A DNA stretch of 64,000 bases from Holdemania massiliensis (GCF_022440805.1 NZ_JAKNTK010000001.1:1612001-1676000); one strand, 5' to 3'; counted from the stretch's first letter, positions 42,102 to 51,507 are shown. Program-made: numbers and translations. The notes: generated by a model from the letters alone, not told the origin.

Positions 42102-42105
42102 AACC

Positions 42106-42672
42106 ATGTCAGCAAAAGAAAAAAAAGCTACAGTAACAATTGGACCAGTGAGATTAAGTTATGAACATATCTGGGAGCCGTTCGCCTTCAAAGAAGGAGA
42201 TGAACCGAAATACTCAGCTTCTTTGATTATAAAAAAGAGTGATAAAGAAAATCTAGCAAAGGTTAAGGAGGCGATGGAGGCAGCTATTCTAAAAGGGATC
42301 AATTCGTGCTATAGCGGGGGAAAACGTCCGAAAAAATTAGAGTTAGCATTACGCGATGGCGATGTTGATAGGGATGAAGACGAAGCTTATGCTGGCGCTA
42401 TGTATATCAACGCTAAATCATCAGTTAAGTACAGACCTTTTGTGGTCGATAAACGCAAGGCTCCTATATCTGATGAAGAAAAAGTTTATTCGGGGTGTTA
42501 TGTGCAGGCGAGTGTTACTTTTTACCCATATGAAAATAGCGGAAATACAGGTGTTGGCTGTTCCCTAAATGGAATTATGAAGTGGGAAGATGGAGAAAAG
42601 CTAGCAAATTCAATATCAGCCGATGAGGCCTTTGCAGATATCGAAGTAGATGACGATGACCTCTTTGACTAG
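42106..42672 (+). CDS. DUF2815 single-strand DNA-binding-like protein
   Basis: 188 residues. Strand-rich with the family signature (RLSYEHIWEPFAF, PKYSASLIIKK, YAGAMYINAKSSVKYRP) and a very acidic tail (DIEVDDDDLFD), as in gp2.5/SSB-like OB-fold proteins. It lies between the DUF2800 nuclease and the polymerase, the usual arrangement. ATG at 42106 follows ggagga. Confidence 0.8.
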   Translation: MSAKEKKATVTIGPVRLSYEHIWEPFAFKEGDEPKYSASLIIKKSDKENLAKVKEAMEAAILKGINSCYSGGKRPKKLELALRDGDVDRDEDEAYAGAMYINAKSSVKYRPFVVDKRKAPISDEEKVYSGCYVQASVTFYPYENSGNTGVGCSLNGIMKWEDGEKLANSISADEAFADIEVDDDDLFD

Positions 42673-42683
42673 AGGTGATCACC

Positions 42684-44615
42684 ATGCGTCAGCTGTCTAT
42701 CGACATTGAGACCTACAGCAGTATTGACATCAAACTGGGCGTTTACAGATATGTAGACGCCCCTGATTTTCAAATATTATTGTTCGCTTATGCGTTCGAT
42801 GATGGCCCTGTCGAGCTGATCGATCTGGCATGCGGTGAGGAGTTGCCGGCGGAGGTCTTGCAGGCTCTAACGGATAAGACAGTTCTCAAAAAAGCGTATA
42901 ACGCACAATTTGAGCGAGTGTGCATCGGTAAGTACCTGGGCATGCAGCTCGATGTAAAGCAGTGGTGGTGTACGATGGCTCACGCCGCCCAGCTGGGTCT
43001 GCCTGGCCGCCTGGGCGATGTCGCTGCGTTGCTTAAGCTAGAGCAGCAAAAGGACAAAGCTGGCACGCTGCTGATCAACTATTTTAGTAAGCCATGCAAG
43101 CCGACTAAGGCTAATGGAGAGCGGACTCGCAACTACCCCTGTCACGACATGGATAAATGGGATTTGTTTCGTAAGTATTGCAAGCAAGACGTAGAGACGG
43201 AGCGTGCGATCGGCAAATACCTAGAGCAGTTCCCGCCACTACAAAATGAGCTGCTTATTTATCGTGAGGATCAGCGGATCAATGATCGTGGGATCCGGAT
43301 CGATATGGATCTGGTTGATGCCGTGCTGGAGTATAACGACGCTCACGCCTCTGATTTGCTAGATCAATCGGCGGAGATCACCGGTCTTGCCAATGCCAAC
43401 AGTCGAGATCAGCTGCTGTCCTGGATCCAAGCGCAGGGAGTCGATATCCCGGATATCCGTAAGGAGACTCTGGAGGCATTGCTGGAGACTGAGATCCTGG
43501 ATCCTGTGCGTACCGTGATCAGCAATCGTTTAGAGACTGGCAAGGCATCCGTCAAAAAGTATCAAATGTTAAAAGACGCCACAGCTGCTGATGGACGAAT
43601 CCATGGCACGCTGCAGTATTACGGTGCTAACCGTACCGGCAGATGGGCCGGCAGGTTGGTACAAGTGCAGAATCTGACTAAAAACTATTTACCAGAGATC
43701 GATGCCATTCGTACTTTGGTTAAGCGTAAAGACTTTGACACGCTGGAGATGCTCTACCCTTCCATGTCTGACATTTTTTCTCAACTTGTCCGTACAACCT
43801 TTACCGCCAAAGAGGGTTATACCTTTGCGATCGCGGATTACAGCGCAATCGAGGCGAGGGTGATCGCTTGGTTGGCGGGGGAGGACTGGGTCTGCGAGGT
43901 ATTTAAGCATGATGGTGACATCTATAAGCAGACGGCCTCTAAGATGTTTGGGATCCCGATTAATCAGATTGACAAGCCATTACGGCAGCGTGGCAAGGTA
44001 TCTACTTTAGCGCTTGGCTATCAAGGTGGTACTGGTGCGCTGATCGCAATGGGCGCTCTCAAGATGGGTGTACCTGAGGAGGATTTGCCTAAGCTGGTCA
44101 AAGCCTGGCGCAAAGCCAATCCTCATATTGTGCGGCTTTGGCATGACGTGGATGACAGAGTACGGGTCTGTTTGAAAAATCGTTCTGAGTTTAATCTGCA
44201 CCACGGTGTCCACTTTAAGTTTGAAAAAGGATACCTGTTTATCCAACTGCCTTCCGGTCGCCGGCTCACTTACCTGCAGCCGCGTGTGACTGATGAGGGT
44301 AAGATCCAGTATCAGGGCATGGAGCAAGGCAAGCGTGTTTGGGGTGTTAAAGATACATACGGTGGTAAATTGGTCGAAAACATTGTCCAGGCGATCGCGC
44401 GGGACTGTCTGGCGGAGGCCATGCTCAAAGTGGCAGCTGCCGGGTACGAGATTTGTTTTCATATCCACGATGAATTGATCGTCGAGGTACCTAAGCAAGA
44501 CGCCGATCAGCACCTGGCTGTGATCCGCAAGTTGATGGGATCGCAGCTTGCCTGGGCGCCTGATCTCTACCTGACAGCTGCAGGATATACGTCAGATTAC
44601 TACTTAAAGGATTGA
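42684..44615 (+). CDS. Phage DNA polymerase, family A
   Basis: 643 residues. N-terminal 3'-5' exonuclease (SIDIETYS with D7 and E9; later YCKQDVETERAIG) and polymerase motifs A (ADYSAIEARVIAWLAG), B (RQRGKVSTLALGYQGG) and C (FHIHDELIVEV). Shorter than bacterial Pol I and without a 5' nuclease, typical of phage replicases. ATG at 42684 with agaggtg upstream; the GTG 9 bases earlier lies in that site. Confidence 0.95.
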   Translation: MRQLSIDIETYSSIDIKLGVYRYVDAPDFQILLFAYAFDDGPVELIDLACGEELPAEVLQALTDKTVLKKAYNAQFERVCIGKYLGMQLDVKQWWCTMAHAAQLGLPGRLGDVAALLKLEQQKDKAGTLLINYFSKPCKPTKANGERTRNYPCHDMDKWDLFRKYCKQDVETERAIGKYLEQFPPLQNELLIYREDQRINDRGIRIDMDLVDAVLEYNDAHASDLLDQSAEITGLANANSRDQLLSWIQAQGVDIPDIRKETLEALLETEILDPVRTVISNRLETGKASVKKYQMLKDATAADGRIHGTLQYYGANRTGRWAGRLVQVQNLTKNYLPEIDAIRTLVKRKDFDTLEMLYPSMSDIFSQLVRTTFTAKEGYTFAIADYSAIEARVIAWLAGEDWVCEVFKHDGDIYKQTASKMFGIPINQIDKPLRQRGKVSTLALGYQGGTGALIAMGALKMGVPEEDLPKLVKAWRKANPHIVRLWHDVDDRVRVCLKNRSEFNLHHGVHFKFEKGYLFIQLPSGRRLTYLQPRVTDEGKIQYQGMEQGKRVWGVKDTYGGKLVENIVQAIARDCLAEAMLKVAAAGYEICFHIHDELIVEVPKQDADQHLAVIRKLMGSQLAWAPDLYLTAAGYTSDYYLKD

Positions 44616-44628
44616 GGAGGGATAAAAA

Positions 44629-45207
44629 GTGAAGAGCAAAGAGATGCTACATTTTGGTGTAGACCTTGGTTGGTTACTTAATTTTTACCTGACGCGCCAG
44701 TATGAAAAAAGGACCAAGGAAGGTAAAGATCAGATATATAAGTCTGTTTATATCTACCCGCTGTGGAATTTGATTCAAGAAATGGACAGCGAACAATTGA
44801 AGTCCAGCCTTGATAAATATTTTGAGGAAGAACTATCTATCTCGAGCGGCGAAGTAAACCTTACACCAGAAATTTTAGAATTATGGGCAGTCTGGCAGAT
44901 GAATAAGTTTGAAAGTAGAGATATAGAAATCAAAGATGTTGAATACAAAAAAGCCTTAATTAGGAGCTCAGGATCTTATGTTCATGACAAAAAAACTGGA
45001 GAATATGTTGCCTGCGAATTCGGCGACCATGCAAATGCAGTAAGACAGATTATATGTCAGGTATTTGAAGTTATAGACCCATTCGATGCGCCAAGCCGCT
45101 GGCCAGAATTCGATGAATATATCAAGTCAAACTTAGAATTGAAGGGAGCATATTTTTCTAAAAATCATTACCTCATGGGGCGAGGGAGAAGTGATCCGCG
45201 ATGTTGA
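44629..45207 (+). CDS. Phage protein, unknown
   Basis: 192 residues from a GTG with gaggaggg upstream. Acidic, mostly helical (HFGVDLGWLLNFYLTRQYEK...). AT-rich compared with the flanking polymerase and primase genes, suggesting a later insertion. It overlaps the next start by 7 bases. Not recognised. Confidence 0.5.
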   Translation: MKSKEMLHFGVDLGWLLNFYLTRQYEKRTKEGKDQIYKSVYIYPLWNLIQEMDSEQLKSSLDKYFEEELSISSGEVNLTPEILELWAVWQMNKFESRDIEIKDVEYKKALIRSSGSYVHDKKTGEYVACEFGDHANAVRQIICQVFEVIDPFDAPSRWPEFDEYIKSNLELKGAYFSKNHYLMGRGRSDPRC

Positions 45208-47579
45208 AAATAGCAACCGGCGCAAGCCGAAAAGCAAAAAAGTGGAAAAATATCGAGATCAGCTGGAGTGGCCTCTGTGCCAAATTGTCAGAGACTTATC
45301 GCACACGGGAGACGATGGCGGAGTACGCCAAGCTCAAAAAGCCTGGTCAAGACGAGATCAAAGACGTCGGCGGGTTTGTCGGCGGATGGCTCGCACAGGG
45401 GCAGCGTAAGAGCGATACCGTAATCTGTCGCACTGTCCTTACTCTTGACGTGGATAACGCGCTGCCGAGCTTTTGGGATGATCTGACACTGCTTAATGAC
45501 TATGCCTGCTGCATCTACTCGACGCATAAGCATAAGCCTGAGTCACCACGAGTTCGGCTGATCATCCCGCTGGCCCGGGAGGTCAGCGCCGAGGAGTACG
45601 AGGCGATCGCTCGTTGGGTGGCCAAGGAGCTTGGCATCGATCAGTTTGATGATACGACCTATCAGGCAAGCCGACTGATGTACTGGCCAAGCACCAGCAA
45701 GGATGGAGAGTTTATCTTTAACCAGCAGGATGGTCCTTATTTGGATCCTGATGCCGTCTTAGCCAATTATCCAGACTGGTACGACGTGAGCTTTTGGCCG
45801 CAGTCGTCCAGAGTCACGGAGATCGTCCACAAGCAGGCCAAGCGCCAAGGAGATCCTCTGACTAAGGAGGGATTGATAGGTGCCTTTTGCCGCACATACA
45901 GCATAGATGCGGCTATTGAGACATTTTTAAATGATGTCTACTTGCCATGCAGCATCCCCAATCGGTACACCTATGCCGGTGGGTCTACGGCAGCGGGGCT
46001 GGTGTTGTATGATGACAAGTTTGCCTACAGCAATCACGGTACAGATCCGGCATCAGGCAAGCTGTGCAATGCGTTTGACCTGGTAAGGATCCACAAGTTT
46101 GGCGAGTTGGACGATGACGCTAAGGTGGACACGCCAGCCAATAAGTTACCATCTTATGTGGCGATGACAGACTTCGCCGCTGCAGATCCTGAGACGCGCA
46201 AGACACTGCAGGAGGATCGCCTGGCGGAGGCTGCCATTGACTTTGCGGATATCGCTGATCTGGATTCAGAGGATAAGGACTGGGTCAAGGAGTTGGATGT
46301 TGACCGTAAAGGCAATATCCTGCCGACCAGTGATAACTTTTTAAGGATCATGCGTAAAGATAAGCTATTAGCCAATCTGGGTGGCTATAACGAGTTTAAC
46401 CATCGGCCAGAGGTGTCTGGCTCCTTACCCTGGACAAAAGAACGTGACAGCAAGTCCTGGACGGATACAGACGACGCCGGGCTGCGGCATTACATCGAGA
46501 CCGTCTATAAGATCACTGGCGCCGGTAAATGCGCGGATGCGCTAGCATTAGTCCATGAGGCCAATAAATTCCATCCAGTCCGAGATTATCTTGATCCATT
46601 GGAGTGGGATGGTATCCCGCGACTGGATACACTGTTTATTGATTATCTGGGCGCTGAGGACTGTGAGTACATCCGCCAAGTTACGCGCAAGGCGTTTACC
46701 GCAGCGGTGGCACGGATCTATCAGCCAGGCTGTAAGTTTGATTACATGGCTACTCTAACCGGGATCCAGGGCATCGGTAAATCAACCCTGATCAAAAAGA
46801 TGGGTGATCCGTGGTACAGCGATACGATCACTACGGTCAGCGGCAAAGAGGCTTACGAGGCGCTACAGGGCGTTTGGCTACTGGAGATGTCCGAGCTAAC
46901 GGCGACTCGTAAAGCCGACGTGGAGGCAGTAAAGCAGTTCATCAGCAAGCAGGAGGATACCTACCGGATGGCCTATGCCAAGAGGACAGTCAGTTATCCC
47001 CGGCAGTGCGTATTCTTCGGGACAACCAATGACAGCGAGTTCCTGCGAGATCGGACTGGTAACCGAAGATTCTGGGTCATTGAGGTGGGCAAATATCCGC
47101 GATTAAAGAGTGTATTTGACGACCTTGATCGGGATGAGGTTGCGCAAATATGGGCTGAGGCCAAGTGTCGATTTAAACGACATGAATCCCTCTATCTTGA
47201 TGAAGAAATGGAAAAAGAAGCCTTAAAAAGGCAGCAGGAACACACTGAATTCAATGCAAAAACGGGACCCATCGTGGAATATCTTGAACAGCTTTTGCCA
47301 GAGAATTGGGCTCAAATGGACTTGTACCAGCGCCGGAATTTTTTAAGAGGTGACGAATTTACAAGCCCTAAAGAGGGGACAGTTCAGCGTCAAAAAGTGT
47401 GTGCTTTAGAGGTGTGGTGTGAGCTTTTTGATGGCGATCCTAAAAACCTATCTAACGCGCAATCCAGGGAAATCAACGACATCCTAAAAGGCATCGCTGG
47501 GTGGAAACCCATTGGAAAGCTTGTAAAATTTGGCAGACTTTACGGTCCCCAGAGAGGATTTCAGAGGGTAACAAAGTAA
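45201..47579 (+). CDS. Primase-helicase, virulence-associated E (VapE) type
   Basis: 792 residues. The N-terminal third resembles an archaeo-eukaryotic primase-like domain (TLDVDNALPSFWDDL, STHKHKPESPRVRLIIPL). The C-terminal part is the VapE/D5-like P-loop ATPase with Walker A GIQGIGKST (521-529), Walker B LLEMSEL and FFGTTNDSEFLRDRTGNRRFW. It should open and prime phage DNA at the origin. Repeats matching the downstream iterons begin inside its last codons. Confidence 0.88.
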   Translation: MLKIATGASRKAKKWKNIEISWSGLCAKLSETYRTRETMAEYAKLKKPGQDEIKDVGGFVGGWLAQGQRKSDTVICRTVLTLDVDNALPSFWDDLTLLNDYACCIYSTHKHKPESPRVRLIIPLAREVSAEEYEAIARWVAKELGIDQFDDTTYQASRLMYWPSTSKDGEFIFNQQDGPYLDPDAVLANYPDWYDVSFWPQSSRVTEIVHKQAKRQGDPLTKEGLIGAFCRTYSIDAAIETFLNDVYLPCSIPNRYTYAGGSTAAGLVLYDDKFAYSNHGTDPASGKLCNAFDLVRIHKFGELDDDAKVDTPANKLPSYVAMTDFAAADPETRKTLQEDRLAEAAIDFADIADLDSEDKDWVKELDVDRKGNILPTSDNFLRIMRKDKLLANLGGYNEFNHRPEVSGSLPWTKERDSKSWTDTDDAGLRHYIETVYKITGAGKCADALALVHEANKFHPVRDYLDPLEWDGIPRLDTLFIDYLGAEDCEYIRQVTRKAFTAAVARIYQPGCKFDYMATLTGIQGIGKSTLIKKMGDPWYSDTITTVSGKEAYEALQGVWLLEMSELTATRKADVEAVKQFISKQEDTYRMAYAKRTVSYPRQCVFFGTTNDSEFLRDRTGNRRFWVIEVGKYPRLKSVFDDLDRDEVAQIWAEAKCRFKRHESLYLDEEMEKEALKRQQEHTEFNAKTGPIVEYLEQLLPENWAQMDLYQRRNFLRGDEFTSPKEGTVQRQKVCALEVWCELFDGDPKNLSNAQSREINDILKGIAGWKPIGKLVKFGRLYGPQRGFQRVTK

Positions 47580-47841
47580 GGTAACAAACAGGGTAACAAA
47601 GGTAACAATTCAAAAAACTGTTACCTCTGAAAGGTAACAAAGGTAACAAACTTTTGGCGATTGTTACCCCTACCTGTTACCGCAAAAAAGACTTATACAA
47701 AAGGCTGAAACAATAAAAGGTAACAAAGGTAACAATTATTGTCCTATGTAGATATATATGATAATTAGGAGTACACATATACACATAGGTACACCTAATA
47801 CACATTACACCCTCGCGCGCGTACGCGAGAGAATTGTTACC
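47567..47841. repeat. Iteron cluster, putative phage replication origin
   Basis: The heptamer GGTAACA occurs eight times rightward (47567, 47580, 47592, 47601, 47633, 47642, 47719, 47728) and four times inverted (47619, 47662, 47675, 47835) within 275 bases. Between them lie an AT-rich stretch (47735-47765) and two dyads: attaggagtac / gtacacctaat (47764-47774 / 47789-47799) and ctcgcg / cgcgag (47812-47829). No gene fits here. It lies between primase-helicase and nuclease genes, a natural replication origin. Confidence 0.7.
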
Positions 47842-47867
47842 TTTTGGCAAAAAGGAGGATGATGAGC

Positions 47868-48209
47868 ATGGCGACGGACATCGCCAGAAGAAACAGTAAG
47901 CCACATGCTACACCTGAAAGGCAGGTTGAAGAGTATTTAGTCAAGCGGGTGAAAAGTTTAGGCGGGATCGCAAGAAAACTCACTTGTCCGGATGCGTCGG
48001 GCATGCCGGACAGGATGGTAATACTGAAAGGTCAGATCTGCTTCGTAGAGCTTAAACGACCTAAAGGTGGCCGGCTGAGTGACACGCAGAAGTGGCGAAT
48101 TCAGGAATTGAAGCAGCAGGAGATGAAAACCTATGTCCTCAAAAACAAAGAAGAGATCGACCAGCTAATCGAATGTTTGAAAAGACGGGAGCTTCCTGAT
48201 GAGATATAA
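47868..48209 (+). CDS. VRR-NUC domain nuclease
   Basis: 113 residues, the size of stand-alone phage VRR-NUC proteins. PD-(D/E)XK motif SGMPDRMVILKGQICFVELK (PD, then E-x-K). Probably a structure-specific nuclease in phage replication or recombination. ATG at 47868 lies 9 bases after aaaggagg; two in-frame ATGs at 47859 and 47862 are too close to it. It overlaps the helicase start. Confidence 0.88.
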   Translation: MATDIARRNSKPHATPERQVEEYLVKRVKSLGGIARKLTCPDASGMPDRMVILKGQICFVELKRPKGGRLSDTQKWRIQELKQQEMKTYVLKNKEEIDQLIECLKRRELPDEI

Positions 48210-49575
48210 GCCGCATCAATACCAGACAATTGCCGAGCAGTACGCATTAGATCATCCCCGGTGTGGTTTGTTCCTGGACATGGGGCTGGGTAAGACGGTG
48301 GTCACACTGACGGTGATCGATCAACTGATTTATGACTATTTCGAGGTAACCAAAGGTCGTGCCTTGGTTATCGCGCCGCTGCGAGTAGCTGAGGATACGT
48401 GGAGCCGGGAGTCCAGTAAGTGGGATCATTTGCAGCATCTGCGTATAAGCAAAGTGCTTGGCTCCGCAAAACGACGATTGGAAGCACTCAGCACTCCGGC
48501 AGACCTTTATATCATCAACCGGGATAACGTTGTCTGGCTGATCCAGCAATGCGGTAACCACTGGCCGTTTGACATGGTGGTCGTGGATGAACTGAGCAGC
48601 TTCAAAAACCCAAAATCGCAAAGATTCAAAGCCCTAAAAAAGCTGTCGCCGTTGTTTAAGCGTTTTGTGGGCTTAACTGGTACGCCGGCGCCGCGCAACC
48701 TGATGGATCTGTGGCCTGAACTTTACCTGATTGATCGTGGCGAGCGATTAGGCAAAACGATGAGGGCTTATCAGCAGCGATACTTTGTCCCAGGTCGGCG
48801 CAACGGTTACGTTGTCTATGACTACATCCCGATCGACGGCGCTGAGCAGCAAATCTATGATCGGATCAGCGACGTCTGCATGAGTATGACGGCCGCTGAC
48901 TGGCTGCAGCTGCCAGATCGTATCGATCTGACCCGAGAGATCCAGCTGCCGACGTCCGTGATGGCCGCCTACAGGCGCTTTGAACGTGAGAAGTACCTCG
49001 AACTCATGGATGGTGATAATCCGCTCTTAGCGGCCAATGCGGGCGTCTTGGCGGGCAAGCTGACGCAGTTCAGCAACGGTGCAGTTTACTTGGAGGATCA
49101 CAGCTGGCAGCCGATCCACGATCACAAGCTAGACGAGTTGGAGCAGCTGATCGAGGAGGCTAATGGCCAGCCGGTTATGGTATTCTACAACTTCAAGCAT
49201 GATTTTCAGAGGTTGATAGATCGCTTTGCAGCTTATGAGCCGCGAATGATAAAAAACGCTGACGATATCGCGGATTGGAATGCTGGCAAGATCCAATTGC
49301 TGCTTGCTCATCCAGCGAGTATGGGGCACGGGCTCAACCTGCAGGATGGCGGCCATATCGTTATCTGGTTCGGCCTTACATGGGACTTGGAGATCTACCA
49401 GCAGGCTAATGCCCGGCTGCATCGGCAGGGCCAGCAGCAGTCTGTACGGATCTATCACATTATTTGCAAAGGTACCGTTGATGAGGACATCCTGCGACGG
49501 CTGCAGACTAAGGATGCAAACCAACAAGCTTTGATCGATGCGGTCAAGGCGCGCGTGGAGAGATTGGAGGTATAA
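48199..49575 (+). CDS. SNF2-family DEAD-like helicase
   Basis: 458 residues. Motif I FLDMGLGKTV, motif II VVDELSSFKN, motif III GLTGTPAPRN, and C-terminal motifs V-VI (IVIWFGLTWDLEIYQQANARLHRQGQ). A minimal SNF2 translocase, as found next to VRR-NUC in many Firmicutes phages. Likely moves on phage DNA or removes bound proteins. Weak ribosome binding site, start inside the previous gene. Confidence 0.92.
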   Translation: MRYKPHQYQTIAEQYALDHPRCGLFLDMGLGKTVVTLTVIDQLIYDYFEVTKGRALVIAPLRVAEDTWSRESSKWDHLQHLRISKVLGSAKRRLEALSTPADLYIINRDNVVWLIQQCGNHWPFDMVVVDELSSFKNPKSQRFKALKKLSPLFKRFVGLTGTPAPRNLMDLWPELYLIDRGERLGKTMRAYQQRYFVPGRRNGYVVYDYIPIDGAEQQIYDRISDVCMSMTAADWLQLPDRIDLTREIQLPTSVMAAYRRFEREKYLELMDGDNPLLAANAGVLAGKLTQFSNGAVYLEDHSWQPIHDHKLDELEQLIEEANGQPVMVFYNFKHDFQRLIDRFAAYEPRMIKNADDIADWNAGKIQLLLAHPASMGHGLNLQDGGHIVIWFGLTWDLEIYQQANARLHRQGQQQSVRIYHIICKGTVDEDILRRLQTKDANQQALIDAVKARVERLEV

Positions 49576-49577
49576 CG

Positions 49578-49805
49578 ATGAGTGAGACATATTTTGTCTT
49601 GGAGGTGCAGAACTTCCACGAAAACTACAAAATCCAGCTGACCAAGGCTGGATGGGACGGATTAACTAAGCAAGAGCGGACGCGGTTGATTAAGATGGCT
49701 GGTGGCAGGATCCGGGATGCAAAAGGATGGATCCATGGTAAGCAGGATCTTAGCACATATCATCAAGTCGTTGAACGCATGGCGATGCTTAGGGGGGCAA
49801 AATGA
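49578..49805 (+). CDS. Small phage protein, unknown
   Basis: 75 residues: VLEVQNFHENYKIQLTKAGW then basic. ggaggt upstream overlapping the helicase end; overlaps the next start by ATGA. Not recognised. Confidence 0.5.
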   Translation: MSETYFVLEVQNFHENYKIQLTKAGWDGLTKQERTRLIKMAGGRIRDAKGWIHGKQDLSTYHQVVERMAMLRGAK

Positions 49806-49876
49806 TCCCCGCGCTGCTCGCTGTTGCCGTCGGGATGATCTTGTTACTGTTGGACAGATATGGAGGTGATCGATGA
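49802..49876 (+). CDS. 24-residue membrane peptide (tentative)
   Basis: MIPALLAVAVGMILLLLDRY then GGDR: one membrane segment. Overlaps both neighbours by ATGA, which is why I list it, but the ribosome binding site is weak. Confidence 0.35.
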   Translation: MIPALLAVAVGMILLLLDRYGGDR

Positions 49877-50082
49877 TGCGCAACCTGGATAAGTACGCTG
49901 CGGTGCTGTGCTCTCAATTTGTACGCATTGGCCCATGCTGCCTCTATCGTCCTGAGCTTGGATGTGATGGCTGTGAGCTGCAGGGTATCTGCTCTAATCC
50001 TGATAAGCTGCTGGCGTTTATGATGAAGACGGTGGATGAGGATGATCAGCAGCTTCTGCGGGAGCCGCAGGGCACAGAATAG
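49873..50082 (+). CDS. Small cysteine-rich phage protein
   Basis: 69 residues with a C...CC...CDGC...C pattern (IGPCCLYRPELGCDGCELQG) that may bind zinc. Strong ggaggtgat upstream. Function unknown. Confidence 0.5.
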   Translation: MMRNLDKYAAVLCSQFVRIGPCCLYRPELGCDGCELQGICSNPDKLLAFMMKTVDEDDQQLLREPQGTE

Positions 50083-50101
50083 ACGACAGGGAGGGATAGC
50101 G

Positions 50102-50527
50102 GTGGATGAGCACGTTAAACGGACAAAGGATAAGCTGCGGGTGTATGGATCATACTCCCGTGAGATTAGCAAGTTACGAGTATGGCTGCTTGATCTCAAG
50201 ACTTATCTTTGGCTGCATGAGGACTGGCCAGAGCAGGCTGCCAGAGAGATGCACATCAGAGGCACAGACAACAAGCATCCTCCCGGGCAGCAGCTCTGCG
50301 TGCAAAAGGCATCCATCGAGGCACAGCTGGAACAGCTAAGAGCTGCGAGGTCTGCTTTAGGCTTGGATGACTGGCTCGACAGTTTAAGCATGGAGGACCG
50401 ACAGATCATCCGGTTAGTGTATGAGGAGGGGTACAGTTATCAGGCTGCAGCGCCCATGGTCAACATGTCTAAACCAGGATTGCAGTACAGGATTAATAAA
50501 ATTTGTAAAAACTCCATACGCGTATAG
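50102..50527 (+). CDS. ArpU / sigma-region-4-like late regulator
   Basis: 141 residues from a GTG (gggaggg upstream). The C-terminal 50 residues are a sigma-70 region 4-like helix-turn-helix (LSMEDRQIIRLVYEEGYSYQAAAPMVNMSKPGLQYRINKI). Genes of this type sit just before the terminase in many Firmicutes phages and switch on late transcription. A perfect inverted repeat begins in its last codons. Confidence 0.75.
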   Translation: MDEHVKRTKDKLRVYGSYSREISKLRVWLLDLKTYLWLHEDWPEQAAREMHIRGTDNKHPPGQQLCVQKASIEAQLEQLRAARSALGLDDWLDSLSMEDRQIIRLVYEEGYSYQAAAPMVNMSKPGLQYRINKICKNSIRV

Positions 50528-50552
50528 TTGACTTTTGTGGTACTATACGCGT
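50518..50552. repeat. Inverted repeat at the late control region
   Basis: acgcgtatag (50518-50527) and ctatacgcgt (50543-50552) are a perfect 10-bp pair with a 15-base gap that contains TTGACT. A good candidate operator for the late regulator encoded just upstream. Confidence 0.6.
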
Positions 50553-50765
50553 GTAAGATGCCAGTGGGTGTCTGAGCCGATAGTAGGGTCCCCACGATAC
50601 GGGATCGGCGCGAGATCGGTAATTACGGCCAGTGCAGACGGGTGGACGCATCCTGTAAGCTGCCAGCGCCAGAGCCTGTACAGTACCGCCCGCACCTCTG
50701 TGTAAGCATGTGGCCCAGGCGCGGCCAGGCATAGTTAGCACTCTTAGCGGGGGTGCTTTTTCTTT
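50553..50765 (+). ncRNA. GC-rich structured noncoding segment ending in a terminator
   Basis: A 210-base GC-rich block with no supported gene. Visible helices: gccga/tcggc with inner tccc/gggA (50576-50609), tggcc/ggcca (50711-50727), and a terminator agcac / gtgct (50737-50757) followed by ttttt. The late-control inverted repeat lies at its start. It may be a phage regulatory RNA. A cos or packaging site is the other reading, since terminase follows. The remaining 120 bases to 50886 show nothing I can name. Confidence 0.5.
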
Positions 50766-50886
50766 GGTTTCCGGCCGGTTCTTTCTCCTTCTGGTCGGAT
50801 GCGGCAGGATGTTCTTTTTCCCCTCTACTTTCTAACTTTCCTGTAAACTCACAGCCCTGCGTATCGCCTTGCGGGACTAAATAAAA

Positions 50887-50905
50887 AATAGGCACGAGGC
50901 CTATT
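50887..50905 (-). terminator. Terminator of the leftward Spo0A-domain gene
   Basis: aataggc-ctcgt-gcctatt on the minus strand followed by ttttttattt; it overlaps the stop codon. Confidence 0.85.
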
Positions 50906-51389
50906 TGACGGGATGGCGTGGGATGATGCATCGCTTATGTACGATGTCACTCATCACAAGCAAAAACTGTAGATTGGTGGGCTTGCCTTTAGCAGACAAG
51001 ATAGTGTTGCCAAAATACTTTGATAGCACACTGGCATCGCCTCGGGTCCAAGCTCCCTCGATTGATGTGCGGATGTTGCGCTCGACGCGCGTGGCTGTAG
51101 TGTGATGAGCAGTAGCTACCTTTGGGTAGAGACGGCCCTTGAGATTTTGCAACAGTGTCTGATCTAACACCGCATAAGTCAGAGCACTGGCCAACAGGTT
51201 GTAGCCTTGGTTGATGATGCCGCACTCCTTGAGCAGCTCCACAGCTACGCCGTGGATGACAAGAGCGTCAACACGATCATCCTCGTACGGTGTAAGATCA
51301 AAAAACTGCTCAAGAGTGTTCAGCAGGGCGATATAAACTTCCAGCCTGTGAGAACAGCTTAAGCAGCATTTAGGATATAATCTTTCCAT
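50901..51389 (-). CDS. Phage protein with stand-alone Spo0A DNA-binding domain
   Basis: 162 residues. Residues 50-150 match the Spo0A C-terminal effector domain along its length: GIINQGYNLLASALTYAVLD, LYPKVATAHHTTATRVERNI, SIEGAWTRGDASVLSKYFGN and GKPTNLQFLLVMSDIV (Spo0A itself has LYPDIAKKFNTTASRVERAI and AKPTNSEFIAMVAD). There is no receiver domain; the first 50 residues are a short cysteine-bearing helix region (CCLSCSHRLEV). It should bind 0A-box DNA without phosphorylation. Strong ribosome binding site (gaggagg). It is the only leftward gene between the early and late rightward blocks, facing away from terminase. Confidence 0.85.
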   Translation of the reverse strand: MERLYPKCCLSCSHRLEVYIALLNTLEQFFDLTPYEDDRVDALVIHGVAVELLKECGIINQGYNLLASALTYAVLDQTLLQNLKGRLYPKVATAHHTTATRVERNIRTSIEGAWTRGDASVLSKYFGNTILSAKGKPTNLQFLLVMSDIVHKRCIIPRHPVK

Positions 51390-51507
51390 TATTTTCCTCC
51401 TCTCAAAGTCATTTTAATTTGAGAGTATAACTAATAACACCGGATTTAAGCCGTATAAAGCATATAAATTAAAATAACAGACAAATGTTGCCTAAAATCG
51501 ACGAAAT

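Noticed and set aside
47580..47867. CRISPR array
   Set aside because: The repeats are 7-8 bases, irregularly spaced and on both strands; they are iterons, not CRISPR repeats.
50623..50931. Leftward frame through the GC-rich segment before the Spo0A-domain gene
   Set aside because: It crosses two terminators and the structured block, and no ribosome binding site is present.
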